DNA of 7,170 nt from an uncultured Oscillibacter sp. (GTDB taxonomy: Bacteria; Bacillota; Clostridia; Oscillospirales; Oscillospiraceae): positions 1-7,170 of the forward strand of contig URXS01000098.1 in the NCBI GenBank assembly GCA_900551885.1, written 5' to 3'. Below the pieces are notes generated by a model. The model saw nothing but the letters and a program-made list of their open reading frames with translations, had not been told where the DNA came from and did no database searches. This document shows positions 1-5,881 of the stretch, piece by piece. Within the stretch, counting starts at the first letter, position 1. Each line of letters starts with the position of its first letter. The translations under genes and the position numbers were made by a program.

Positions 1-890
<890 letters not shown>

Positions 891-896
891 GGTATG

Positions 897-905
897 ATTG
901 TACCA
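897..905 (-). promoter_or_regulatory. Extended -10 promoter for mutY, giving an almost leaderless mRNA
   Basis: Read on the minus strand, TGG-TACAAT (905 to 897) is a TGn extended -10 followed by a box with one mismatch to TATAAT. No good -35 is seen at 16-18 bp, which fits extended -10 promoters. Transcription would begin about 7 nt downstream, at or next to the ATG at 890, and no Shine-Dalgarno sequence lies between them. The assignment is by pattern only. Confidence 0.45.
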
Positions 906-954
906 CATCCTGTCGTCACTTCCCACCCCCTGGCGGGAAATTTTCAAAAACCCC

Positions 955-985
955 TTGACCTTCCCCCGTGTGGAAGGTATACGAT
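955..985 (+). promoter_or_regulatory. MerR-type promoter/operator with 19-bp spacer and perfect dyad
   Basis: A -35 TTGACC (955-960) and a -10 TACGAT (980-985) are separated by 19 bp, the overlong spacer typical of promoters controlled by MerR-family regulators. Centred between them is a perfect inverted repeat, ACCTTCC (958-964), seven bases, then GGAAGGT (972-978). From memory, these arms and this spacing match the CueR operator of E. coli copA. The site lies directly before the merR gene, so autoregulation is likely. The predicted transcription start is near 992, giving a leader of about 20 nt. A 17-bp reading that uses TATACG as the -10 is possible but ignores the dyad. Confidence 0.8.
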
Positions 986-1010
986 ACAGACGGAAAGGGG
1001 GCGAAAGCCC

Positions 1011-1664
1011 TTGAAGATCAACGAGGTGGAGGCCCTGGTGGGCATTACCAAGAAGAACATCCGCTTTTATGAGGCCGAGGGACTGCTGACGCCCCGGCGC
1101 AACAGCGAAAACGGCTACCGGGATTACGGCGAGGCGGAGGTGGAGGCCCTCCGGCGAATCAAGCTGCTGCGCAAGCTGGGCCTGCCTCTGGAGGAGATCC
1201 GCCGGATGCAGTCCGGGACCCACACCGTGGGGGACGGCATGCGCCGCCACCTGGTGACGCTGGAGCGGGAGAAAAAGAATCTGGAGCAGTCCATAGAGCT
1301 GTGCCGCCGGCTGAAGGACCGGGAGGAGCCTCTCTCCGCCCTGGATGCCCAGGCGCTGCTTTCGGAGATGGAGACCCTGGAGCACCAGGGCGCCACTTTC
1401 CTCAACCGCCAGGCCGGGGACACCCGGCGGGTGCGGTACATTGCCCCGGCGGTGGTGACGGTGCTGACCGTGGCGCTGATGGCCAGCCTGATGGCCCTGA
1501 TGCTGTGGGGCTTCTCCATCGACGCCGACCAGGCCCCGCCGCTGCCTCTGGTGGTGGTGCTGGTAGCCATTCCGGGCGTGATCATCCTGGGCGTGCTGCT
1601 GGCCCTGGTCCAGCGGGTACAGGAGATCGAGAAGGGGGAGGCGGACGATGCCAAACAATACTAA
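1011..1664 (+). CDS. MerR-family regulator with two C-terminal transmembrane segments and a conserved tail
   Basis: This is a transcriptional regulator of 217 residues. Residues 1-70 form the winged-helix MerR DNA-binding domain (KINEVEALVGITKKNIRFYE, then GLLTPRR and GYRDY, then LRKLGLPLEEIRRM). A charged helix near 80-125 is the likely dimerisation coiled coil. Two hydrophobic segments follow, near 143-170 and 177-200, and the protein ends in QRVQEIEKGEADDAKQY. The TTG start at 1011 is chosen because it gives the canonical MerR N-terminus and has AAAGGGGG at 994-1001; no ATG or GTG fits. Only one cysteine is seen (in SIELCRRL), so the metal-binding cysteine loop of CueR- or ZntR-type proteins is absent despite the metal-type operator. 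The membrane segments suggest the regulator is tethered to the cytoplasmic membrane and senses an envelope signal (inference). Its last 17 nt contain the start of the next gene. Confidence 0.93.
   Translation: MKINEVEALVGITKKNIRFYEAEGLLTPRRNSENGYRDYGEAEVEALRRIKLLRKLGLPLEEIRRMQSGTHTVGDGMRRHLVTLEREKKNLEQSIELCRRLKDREEPLSALDAQALLSEMETLEHQGATFLNRQAGDTRRVRYIAPAVVTVLTVALMASLMALMLWGFSIDADQAPPLPLVVVLVAIPGVIILGVLLALVQRVQEIEKGEADDAKQY
1634..1650 (+). promoter_or_regulatory. Ribosome-binding site and start codon nested in the end of merR
   Basis: GGGGGAGG (1634-1641) precedes the ATG at 1648 by 6 nt. All of it lies inside the codons of the regulator's conserved EKGEADD tail. This decides the start of the following small membrane protein and implies translational coupling through a 17-nt overlap. 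Confidence 0.75.
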
Positions 1665-1905
1665 GCGCTCCTCCGGCGCTATGGGGGCGGTGCTGGCCGC
1701 CACCGGCACCGCACTGGTGGTGATTTTGTTCATCGGCTCGTTGCTGTGGGCCATGCTGCAGGACGGCGCGGTTCCCGCGGCGGTGGGCATCATGATCGTG
1801 TACGGCGTCTTCGGCGTAGCGGTGGTAATCGGCGTGTTTGCCGCTATGTTTCAGCGCCTGCGGGAGATCAAAGGAGGAGAAGAGGATGAAGCCCGAAAGT
1901 ATTGA
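1648..1905 (+). CDS. Small two-TM membrane protein with MerR-like conserved tail
   Basis: This 85-residue protein belongs to no family I can name. It has a short basic N-terminus (MPNNTKRSS) and two hydrophobic segments near 10-37 and 41-68 with a brief polar turn (QDGA). It ends in QRLREIKGGEEDEARKY. The segment order and tail match the membrane half of the preceding MerR protein, so it may be a paralogue of that half without the DNA-binding domain. With both ends probably on the same side of the membrane and the tail cytoplasmic, it could pair with the regulator (inference). The ATG at 1648 overlaps merR by 17 nt, in the +1 frame relative to it. Its own final 20 nt hold the start of the next gene. 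Function is unknown. Confidence 0.85.
   Translation: MPNNTKRSSGAMGAVLAATGTALVVILFIGSLLWAMLQDGAVPAAVGIMIVYGVFGVAVVIGVFAAMFQRLREIKGGEEDEARKY
1872..1888 (+). promoter_or_regulatory. Ribosome-binding site and start codon nested in the tail codons of the first small membrane gene
   Basis: AGGAGG (1872-1877) lies 8 nt before the ATG at 1886. The Shine-Dalgarno is spelled by the GGA GGA codons of the KGGEED tail, and the ATG is formed across the following Asp codon. GGA glycine codons are uncommon here, where GGC dominates, which suggests selection at the nucleotide level. Confidence 0.8.
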
Positions 1906-2152
1906 GGCGAAAAGGAGCCGCCGCAAGCGGGAGGCGGTCCGGGGCGTGCTGCTGTTTGCCCTGCTGCAGGTGGGCTGCGCGGTCGCCTTCGCGTCCCTTT
2001 GCTGGATTCCTGACTTGCCGCGATGGCTTTTTTACCTGTTCGCGGCGCTGGCCGTGTTGAGTTTGCTTCCCCTGCTGGTATCTGTCAAGGTACTGCGGCA
2101 GAGGTTCAAAGAAATTGAAGGAGGAGAATTGGATGCTGCTGGTCAATATTGA
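1886..2152 (+). CDS. Second small two-TM membrane protein with the same conserved tail
   Basis: This 88-residue protein has a strongly basic N-terminus (KRSRRKREAVR), consistent with that end staying in the cytoplasm. Hydrophobic segments lie near 18-41 and 47-70, joined by a short loop (PDLPR), and the protein ends in QRFKEIEGGELDAAGQY. The middle differs from the previous protein, but the layout and the tail are the same, so both look like members of one family together with the MerR C-terminal half. The ATG at 1886 is preferred over in-frame upstream starts because of the AGGAGG 8 nt before it. It overlaps the previous gene by 20 nt, and its end overlaps the next gene by 20 nt. Function is unknown; a role in the same membrane-linked regulatory unit is inferred. 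Confidence 0.85.
   Translation: MKPESIEAKRSRRKREAVRGVLLFALLQVGCAVAFASLCWIPDLPRWLFYLFAALAVLSLLPLLVSVKVLRQRFKEIEGGELDAAGQY
2119..2135 (+). promoter_or_regulatory. Ribosome-binding site and start codon nested in the tail codons of the second small membrane gene
   Basis: AGGAGG (2119-2124) lies 8 nt before the ATG at 2133, the same geometry as at 1872-1888. It is again formed by the GGA GGA codons of the EGGELD tail. It fixes the start of the ybjQ-like gene at 2133 rather than the in-frame TTG at 2115. Confidence 0.8.
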
Positions 2153-2444
2153 TTACATTCCCGGAAAGGAATTTCAGGTGCTGGGTATGGTGAAGGGCAC
2201 CGTGGTCCAGTCCAAAAACTTCGGCAAGGACTTCATGGCGGGCATGAAGACCCTGGTGGGCGGCGAGATCACCGGCTACACGGAGATGCTCAACGAGGCC
2301 CGCCAGATCGCTGTCAAGCGGATGGTGGACGAGGCGGAGCGCCTGGGGGCCGACGCCGTCATCAACATCCGCTACGGGTCCTCCTCGGTGATGCAGGGAG
2401 CGGCGGAGGTCATCGCCTACGGCACGGCGGTGAAGTACCTGTGA
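2133..2444 (+). CDS. YbjQ/DUF74 (UPF0145) family protein
   Basis: This 103-residue protein covers the whole YbjQ family (about 105 residues; small soluble proteins reported as homopentamers and named putative heavy-metal-binding, biochemical role unproven). Family hallmarks are GMVKGTVVQSKNFGKDFMAGMKTLVGGE near 18-45, then the helix with YTEMLNEARQIAVKRM, then AERLGADAVINIRY near 71-84, and the end GTAVKY. The start at 2133 has a strong AGGAGG site inside the preceding gene, with a 20-nt overlap. The gene sits between membrane proteins of a MerR-controlled operon and a zinc-type hydrolase. Together with the metal-type operator this hints at a metal or envelope-stress role, but the residues themselves do not prove metal binding. 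Confidence 0.92.
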   Translation: MLLVNIDYIPGKEFQVLGMVKGTVVQSKNFGKDFMAGMKTLVGGEITGYTEMLNEARQIAVKRMVDEAERLGADAVINIRYGSSSVMQGAAEVIAYGTAVKYL

Positions 2445-3148
2445 TGCAGGTCACGTTCCTGGCCCACAGCGGCTTTTTGGTGGAGCTGGAGGGCGTGTGC
2501 CTGCTGTTCGACTGGTGGAAGGGAGACCTGCCGCCGCTGCCGGACAAGCCTCTGGCGGTCTTTGCCAGTCACCACCATCCGGACCACTTTGACCCGAAGA
2601 TCTTCGCCCTGGACGGGGAGAATACCCGTTTCCTGCTGGGCAAGGGCATCCGCCTGACGGAGCGGAATCGGGACCGCTGGGGCCTGGGCGAGGCGTCTGC
2701 GGCCCGGTGCAGGGTTTTGGCGGGCAACGAGGCAGCGGAGCCCTTTCCCGGCGTCACGGTGGAGACGCTGCCCTCCACGGACGAGGGAGTTGCCTTTCTG
2801 GTGACGGCGGAGGGACAGACCATCTTTCACGCCGGGGACCTGAACTGGTGGCACTGGGAGGGGGAGGACCCTGCCTGGAACCGGAACATGGAGGTGGATT
2901 TCCAGCGGTACGCCGAGCCCCTCCGGGGCCGCCAAATCGACCTGGCCATGCTGCCCCTGGACCCCCGTCTGGGGGTGGACGGCTACCGGGGCCCGAAGTA
3001 CTTTTTGGAGCTGGCGGAGATCCGGCACTTTCTTCCCATGCACCAGTGGGACGATTACGGATTCACCGATGCGTTCCTGACCCACTATCCCCAGTTCAGG
3101 GACCAGACGATCCCGGTCCGCTGCCAGGGTCAGACCTTTTCATTGTAA
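2444..3148 (+). CDS. Metallo-beta-lactamase-fold hydrolase (UlaG-like)
   Basis: This is a 234-residue cytoplasmic hydrolase of the MBL superfamily, with no signal peptide seen. The metal motif HxHxDH is present as SHHHPDH (His43, His45, Asp47, His48). IFHAGDLNWW near 126-135 supplies the third-motif His and the bridging Asp. A late His in FLPMHQWDDYGF near 196-207 completes the site. The N-terminus TFLAHSGFLVEL is typical of UlaG-like lactonases and related Zn-dependent hydrolases; the substrate cannot be told. The ATG at 2444 overlaps the ybjQ stop as TGATG; a GTG at 2441 would add one residue. No strong ribosome site is visible, so reinitiation after ybjQ is likely. It is the last gene of the operon, 9 bp before the terminator stem. 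Confidence 0.92.
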   Translation: MQVTFLAHSGFLVELEGVCLLFDWWKGDLPPLPDKPLAVFASHHHPDHFDPKIFALDGENTRFLLGKGIRLTERNRDRWGLGEASAARCRVLAGNEAAEPFPGVTVETLPSTDEGVAFLVTAEGQTIFHAGDLNWWHWEGEDPAWNRNMEVDFQRYAEPLRGRQIDLAMLPLDPRLGVDGYRGPKYFLELAEIRHFLPMHQWDDYGFTDAFLTHYPQFRDQTIPVRCQGQTFSL

Positions 3149-3154
3149 ATCGAC

Positions 3155-3193
3155 AAAAAAATTCCCCTGACGCGGCTGCGTCAGGGGAATTTT
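3155..3193. terminator. Bidirectional intrinsic terminator between convergent operons
   Basis: A perfect 16-bp stem runs 3158-3173 against 3178-3193 with a four-base GGCT loop. Its core is TTCCCCTGACGC/GCGTCAGGGGAA. Read leftward, the hairpin ends in seven T (complement of the A run 3155-3161), a strong terminator for the endolysin operon. Read rightward, the T run is only four bases and lies within the stem, so termination of the MBL operon is plausible but weaker. Confidence 0.9.
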
Positions 3194-3196
3194 GCG

Positions 3197-3889
3197 TTAC
3201 TCCACCGCGGGCTTCAGCCCGGCCGCCTTCAGCCGGGCGTCAAAGGCACCGCCCCGGTAGGCGAACACCAGGGTCCGCACCTGGTCGTGGCTTAAGTCGA
3301 TCACATCACCGTTGCCGGTAGGGTCACTGCCGTCGCCCTGGATGATGCCGGCGTCCATCAGCGCTTCAATGATGGGCCGAAATTTTTCGGGAATGTCACT
3401 GAGATAAGCGTATCTGACCACAGTTTCCTCCTCTTCCTGGTCATACCGGGGGCGCAGAGCCCCGACTACCTGGTTCACTGATCGCACCCGCCGCAGCACA
3501 GCTCCACCGTTGCTGTCATTGCCCACGGCGGTGTTGCCCTCGATGGCCGTTACCGTACCGCTGTCCGCCGCCTCCACAATGCCGCAGTGGTCCGTGGCGG
3601 CACCGCCGGGAAAGTCGTAGATGACCACGTCCCCCGGCCGATAGCCGGTAGTGACCCACTGCCCAACCGCCTGGGCTGCCCGCATGAGGGCACCGCAGGA
3701 GGCGGTCCGGACCGGCAGCAGTTTCTCTGCCCCGGCCTGGTGGAACAGCCATTGCAGGAACATCATGCACCAGGGCTGGCCGTTGAGTCCGTACCATGCA
3801 CCGTATTTGGTGCGGTTGGACCCGGCGGGGGACTCACAGTAGCCGATCTCCCCACGGGCCAGGTCCAGCAATGTCTCAGAGCTGGCCAT
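3197..3889 (-). CDS. Prophage endolysin, CHAP-domain amidase/peptidase
   Basis: This 230-residue cell-wall hydrolase uses a cysteine peptidase of the CHAP type. NGQPWCMMFLQWLF carries the nucleophile Cys41. PGDVVIYDF at 85-93 leads to ATDHCGIVE with the catalytic His101, and AIEGNT at 115-120 gives the third polar residue. The CHAP part covers roughly 1-150. A short acidic linker (DQEEEE) joins a C-terminal segment of about 70 residues, beginning YAYLSDIPEKFRPIIEALMD. That segment is likely the wall-binding or targeting part; it recalls SLH-like modules, but I cannot name the family. There is no signal peptide, so export would depend on the adjacent holins. The ATG at 3889 overlaps the preceding holin-like gene by 14 nt. 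It is the last gene of the cassette, and its stop lies 4 bp from the terminator stem. Confidence 0.9.
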   Translation of the reverse strand: MASSETLLDLARGEIGYCESPAGSNRTKYGAWYGLNGQPWCMMFLQWLFHQAGAEKLLPVRTASCGALMRAAQAVGQWVTTGYRPGDVVIYDFPGGAATDHCGIVEAADSGTVTAIEGNTAVGNDSNGGAVLRRVRSVNQVVGALRPRYDQEEEETVVRYAYLSDIPEKFRPIIEALMDAGIIQGDGSDPTGNGDVIDLSHDQVRTLVFAYRGGAFDARLKAAGLKPAVE

Positions 3890-4094
3890 CGTCAGCCGCC
3901 TTGTCCACCGCGTCCTGCACCTTCTGACTCTGGGTGCCGAAATAGAAAGCGATGATGACCGCGTAGATGGTCATGAAATCCTGGCTGATGGCGTTTGCCA
4001 CCGCCATCCAGGCGAACACGCCGGTGAGGGTCAGCGTCACCAGAGACTTGACCGACAGCAGCGTGGCGATCCGCTTGAGAATGGTTTCGTTCAC
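3876..4094 (-). CDS. Small holin-like membrane protein
   Basis: This 72-residue phage protein has hydrophobic segments near 15-35 (SLVTLTLTGVFAWMAVANAI) and 41-50 (MTIYAVIIAFYFG) and a charged end (VQDAVDKAADDG). Size, layout and position directly before the endolysin fit a class II holin, which would permeabilise the membrane to release the endolysin. The FYFGTQSQK motif is familiar from clostridial prophage holin-region proteins. The GTG start at 4094 follows immediately on the stop of the previous gene, with GGGAGGGAG upstream. Which of the two neighbouring membrane proteins is the pore former cannot be decided from sequence. Confidence 0.8.
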   Translation of the reverse strand: MNETILKRIATLLSVKSLVTLTLTGVFAWMAVANAISQDFMTIYAVIIAFYFGTQSQKVQDAVDKAADDGQL

Positions 4095-4388
4095 TTAAAG
4101 ATCTCCCTCCCGTGTCAGGGCGGCGTCATAGGTGATGCCGCCCTTGGTATTTTCTGCTTTGGATTTGCTGAAATATGCCCCCAGCACTACCGCCGTGGCG
4201 GCCTGGAGAGCGCCGATCAGGGCGGTGAGATAGGGCAGACTTCCTGTGAACTGGTATTGGATGGACAGCCAGCACAGATACAGCACAATGTAAGTGGCGC
4301 TGGCATCCACCAGCAGCAGTCCCAGGGCAATCAGTTTGGAGGCGGTCCATTGCCGCCGTACCGGCTGCTCCAATCGTTTTCCGCTCAT
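4095..4388 (-). CDS. Phage holin-region membrane protein, two TM segments
   Basis: This 97-residue protein has a basic N-terminus (MSGKRLEQPVRRQ) and two hydrophobic segments near 18-43 and 51-71. The polar tail contains AYFSKSKAENTKGGITYD, a motif I associate with prophage membrane proteins encoded next to holins in clostridia. It is probably a holin, antiholin or holin partner. The ATG at 4388 lies 14 nt after the XhlA-like stop, with only a weak ribosome site (AGGGCGG). It abuts the next gene without a gap, so the two are very likely co-translated. Confidence 0.75.
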   Translation of the reverse strand: MSGKRLEQPVRRQWTASKLIALGLLLVDASATYIVLYLCWLSIQYQFTGSLPYLTALIGALQAATAVVLGAYFSKSKAENTKGGITYDAALTREGDL

Positions 4389-4402
4389 GTCTGCCGCCCT
4401 GT

Positions 4403-4633
4403 TCAGGGGGTGGGGCGGTGGAAGTCCTCCAGATCGCCGATCCGATGGTTGATGACCTTGATCTGTTCCTCCACCACCGGCAGCCGCCGGGCGAAGTTGT
4501 TGTGCTCCCGGACCTCCCGGGCAAGTTCCTCCACCTTGGTGTCCGTTACTGCCTGGCGGCGGTTATTGGAAATGATGACGCCCAGCAGTGTCAGAGCGCC
4601 GGTAACCAGAGCGGTGAGAAGGCTCTCCGTCAT
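4403..4633 (-). CDS. XhlA-like phage lysis-associated protein (one TM plus coiled coil)
   Basis: This 76-residue protein has one N-terminal hydrophobic segment (LLTALVTGALTLLGVIIS, about 5-22) and then a charged helix. The helix contains DTKVEELAREVREHNNFARR and VEEQIKVINHRIGDLE, which read as a coiled coil. This matches the small XhlA-type or holin-associated proteins of Firmicutes phages (membrane end reversed compared with Bacillus XhlA), thought to work with holins. The ATG at 4633 is chosen over in-frame upstream codons because GGAGG lies 10 nt before it and it overlaps the previous stop as ATGA, a classic coupled junction. Confidence 0.82.
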   Translation of the reverse strand: MTESLLTALVTGALTLLGVIISNNRRQAVTDTKVEELAREVREHNNFARRLPVVEEQIKVINHRIGDLEDFHRPTP

Positions 4634-5103
4634 GTTTGTGTCGCCTCCGGGGCGCCCAGGTCCTCCCAACCGGCCGGGTAGGCATCAGGGGCCCAGGAAT
4701 TACTGTCGATTTTAGACCGCCACACGTGTCCACCGAACAGACAGCACTCCCCGGTCTGATACAGGCCCCGGCTGCCCTGGGGAGCCTGATACGCCTTGGC
4801 TGCCGCCGGGTCCGCTGTGTGACAGATGTCCCACAAGCTCACTGCTTTGTCCGGGCTCCAGTCCGGTTGCTGGGTGGCGTCATGCTGCTGCCACAGCTTG
4901 TAGACCTGCCCCTGCCACTTGTAGGGGGTACCCACCGGCACGCTGGAATAGTCCCGCTGCCGCCAGGTGGGGATCTGGTTCTCTCCGGCGATCAGAGCGG
5001 TGCCGTCCGCATCGCCGGAGACAGCCTTAGCCGCCAGGGCCGCCGCGTCCGCAGCGCCCCGCTCACGCAACTCCTCCTGGGCCATGGTTACGATCTCAGC
5101 CAT
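4630..5103 (-). CDS. Phage tail-end protein with two carbohydrate-binding (CBM5/12-like) repeats
   Basis: This 157-residue protein has an N-terminal helical part of about 1-40 (MAEIVTMAQEELRERGAADAAAL). Two tryptophan-rich modules follow with the spacing of ChiA-type chitin-binding domains. The first (about 57-93) holds YKWQGQVYKLWQQHD and ends SLW. The second (about 112-151) holds LYQTGECCLFGGHVWRS and ends PAGWEDLG. Such modules on phage tail or lysis-region proteins probably bind surface glycans. There is no catalytic motif, so it is a binding protein rather than a chitinase. The ATG at 5103 overlaps the previous gene by 8 nt, and the stop overlaps the next start as ATGA. An unusual CysCys pair occurs in module 2. 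Confidence 0.8.
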   Translation of the reverse strand: MAEIVTMAQEELRERGAADAAALAAKAVSGDADGTALIAGENQIPTWRQRDYSSVPVGTPYKWQGQVYKLWQQHDATQQPDWSPDKAVSLWDICHTADPAAAKAYQAPQGSRGLYQTGECCLFGGHVWRSKIDSNSWAPDAYPAGWEDLGAPEATQT

Positions 5104-5662
5104 TGCTCTCCACTCCTTCCTGATAGGCGTTCTCCAGAGATTCCACTACAGCGGCGCCGCTGTCGGCCTTCAGTGCCTCGATCTCCTGTGCCTGGGCTGC
5201 GATGGTTTCATCCTTCTGCGCGGATGCGGCCTTTACCTCTTCCACCTCCGTGCGGGCCTCTTCGGCCTGTGCCTGGGCGGCTTCTATCTGTGCCTGGGCT
5301 TCGGCCATCTGGCCAGTGAGGCCGTTGACCTGGTCCTCCAGTTCTGCCACCTGTGACATGTAGCCGGTCACATCTCCCAGGTATTGCTCCGCCACCTGTA
5401 GCGTCACGGTGTAGCTTCTGGCATTGTGATCGTAAGTGATATCTGCCACGGTGAAACCGTAGCCCTTCGGCAGCCCCTGTATGTCGGGACAGTCCATCCG
5501 CAGCAGCTCCACTGTGGGTGCGGACCAGTTGATGGCCTCAATGGCTGGCAGTTCGGCATTGCTCCGCTCGAACAGTACCTGGTACTGGCTGTTGGCCGGA
5601 CCTGGGGTGACATAGGCGGCAGTGACACCGTCAATGCGCCAGGTCTCTCCAAAATTACTCAA
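5096..5662 (-). CDS. Phage tail-associated protein with C-terminal coiled coil
   Basis: This 188-residue protein belongs to no family I can name. Residues 1-95 look like a mixed beta domain (TWRIDGVTAAYVTPG, then YGFTVADITYDHNARSYTVTLQV). From about 103 to 172 the sequence is an Ala/Gln/Glu-rich coiled coil with heptads (VAELEDQVNGLTGQMAEAQA and onward), as in minor tail or tail-fibre accessory proteins. The start is a TTG at 5662. AGGAGG lies 10 nt upstream, and TTGA overlaps the stop of the remnant upstream gene, the junction type expected in a phage operon. No ATG fits. It is now the first intact gene of the cassette. Confidence 0.8.
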   Translation of the reverse strand: MSNFGETWRIDGVTAAYVTPGPANSQYQVLFERSNAELPAIEAINWSAPTVELLRMDCPDIQGLPKGYGFTVADITYDHNARSYTVTLQVAEQYLGDVTGYMSQVAELEDQVNGLTGQMAEAQAQIEAAQAQAEEARTEVEEVKAASAQKDETIAAQAQEIEALKADSGAAVVESLENAYQEGVESNG

Positions 5663-5718
5663 ATCCTCTTCGCCTCCTCATTGTATTTGCCCCGGACGGG
5701 GGGATCGAACGGGGCCAA
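5659..5718 (-). pseudogene. 3' remnant of the preceding phage tail gene
   Basis: Upstream of the coiled-coil gene a minus frame reads LAPFDPPVRGKYNEEAKRI and then stops at a TGA (5661-5659) that overlaps the downstream TTG start as TTGA. The residues look like a real protein C-terminus, and the coupled overlap is what an intact tail operon would have. A TGA closes the frame at 5721-5719 and no start or ribosome site precedes it, so the body of the gene is missing or frameshifted. The parent gene is not identified, and the call rests on composition and junction geometry alone. Confidence 0.5.
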
Positions 5719-5811
5719 TCAGGGAGGCATTGGGGCGAAAGTTGCACGGCGGCGTGCATCAAAAAATATTGCAACGGTTCCGGCGGGGGCATGATTGCAG
5801 GAGAGGAGAAT

Positions 5812-5860
5812 TTGTCCACAATATAAATACATATTGTAAATTTTATGTATCTATCAGAAA
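5812..5860. promoter_or_regulatory. AT-rich islet with nested inverted repeats, candidate promoter of the lysis cassette
   Basis: This stretch of about 50 bp is very AT-rich inside GC-rich DNA. It contains ACAATAT (5818-5824), six bases, then ATATTGT (5831-5837), a perfect dyad. A second perfect dyad, ATACATA (5827-5833), ten bases, TATGTAT (5844-5850), overlaps it. On the minus strand TACAAT (5838-5833) could be a -10 for the cassette, with a poor -35 (TTTTCT) 17 bp upstream; it would sit within the dyads, as an operator would. The role is inferred. Confidence 0.35.
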
Positions 5861-5881
5861 AACGTTTGGGAGAATCGTCCA

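Noticed and set aside
5688..5712. Minus-strand GTTCGATCC resembling a tRNA T-loop, as in a tRNA-derived att site
   Set aside because: The flanking bases cannot form a T-stem (C opposite C) and no acceptor or anticodon arm is present. The stretch is better read as the C-terminal codons of a phage gene remnant.
5743..5758. TGCACG-GCGG-CGTGCA hairpin in the gap upstream of the lysis cassette
   Set aside because: The stem is only 6 bp and neither strand has a T run after it, so it is not a convincing terminator.
5812..5820. TTGTCCACA, a DnaA-box-like sequence next to an AT-rich stretch
   Set aside because: Only one box is present, with no cluster and no replication genes nearby. This is too little for an origin call.
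5791..5826. Possible 11-codon plus-strand peptide starting at the ATG at 5791
   Set aside because: It is very short, with no ribosome site before the ATG and no link to a leader or attenuator.
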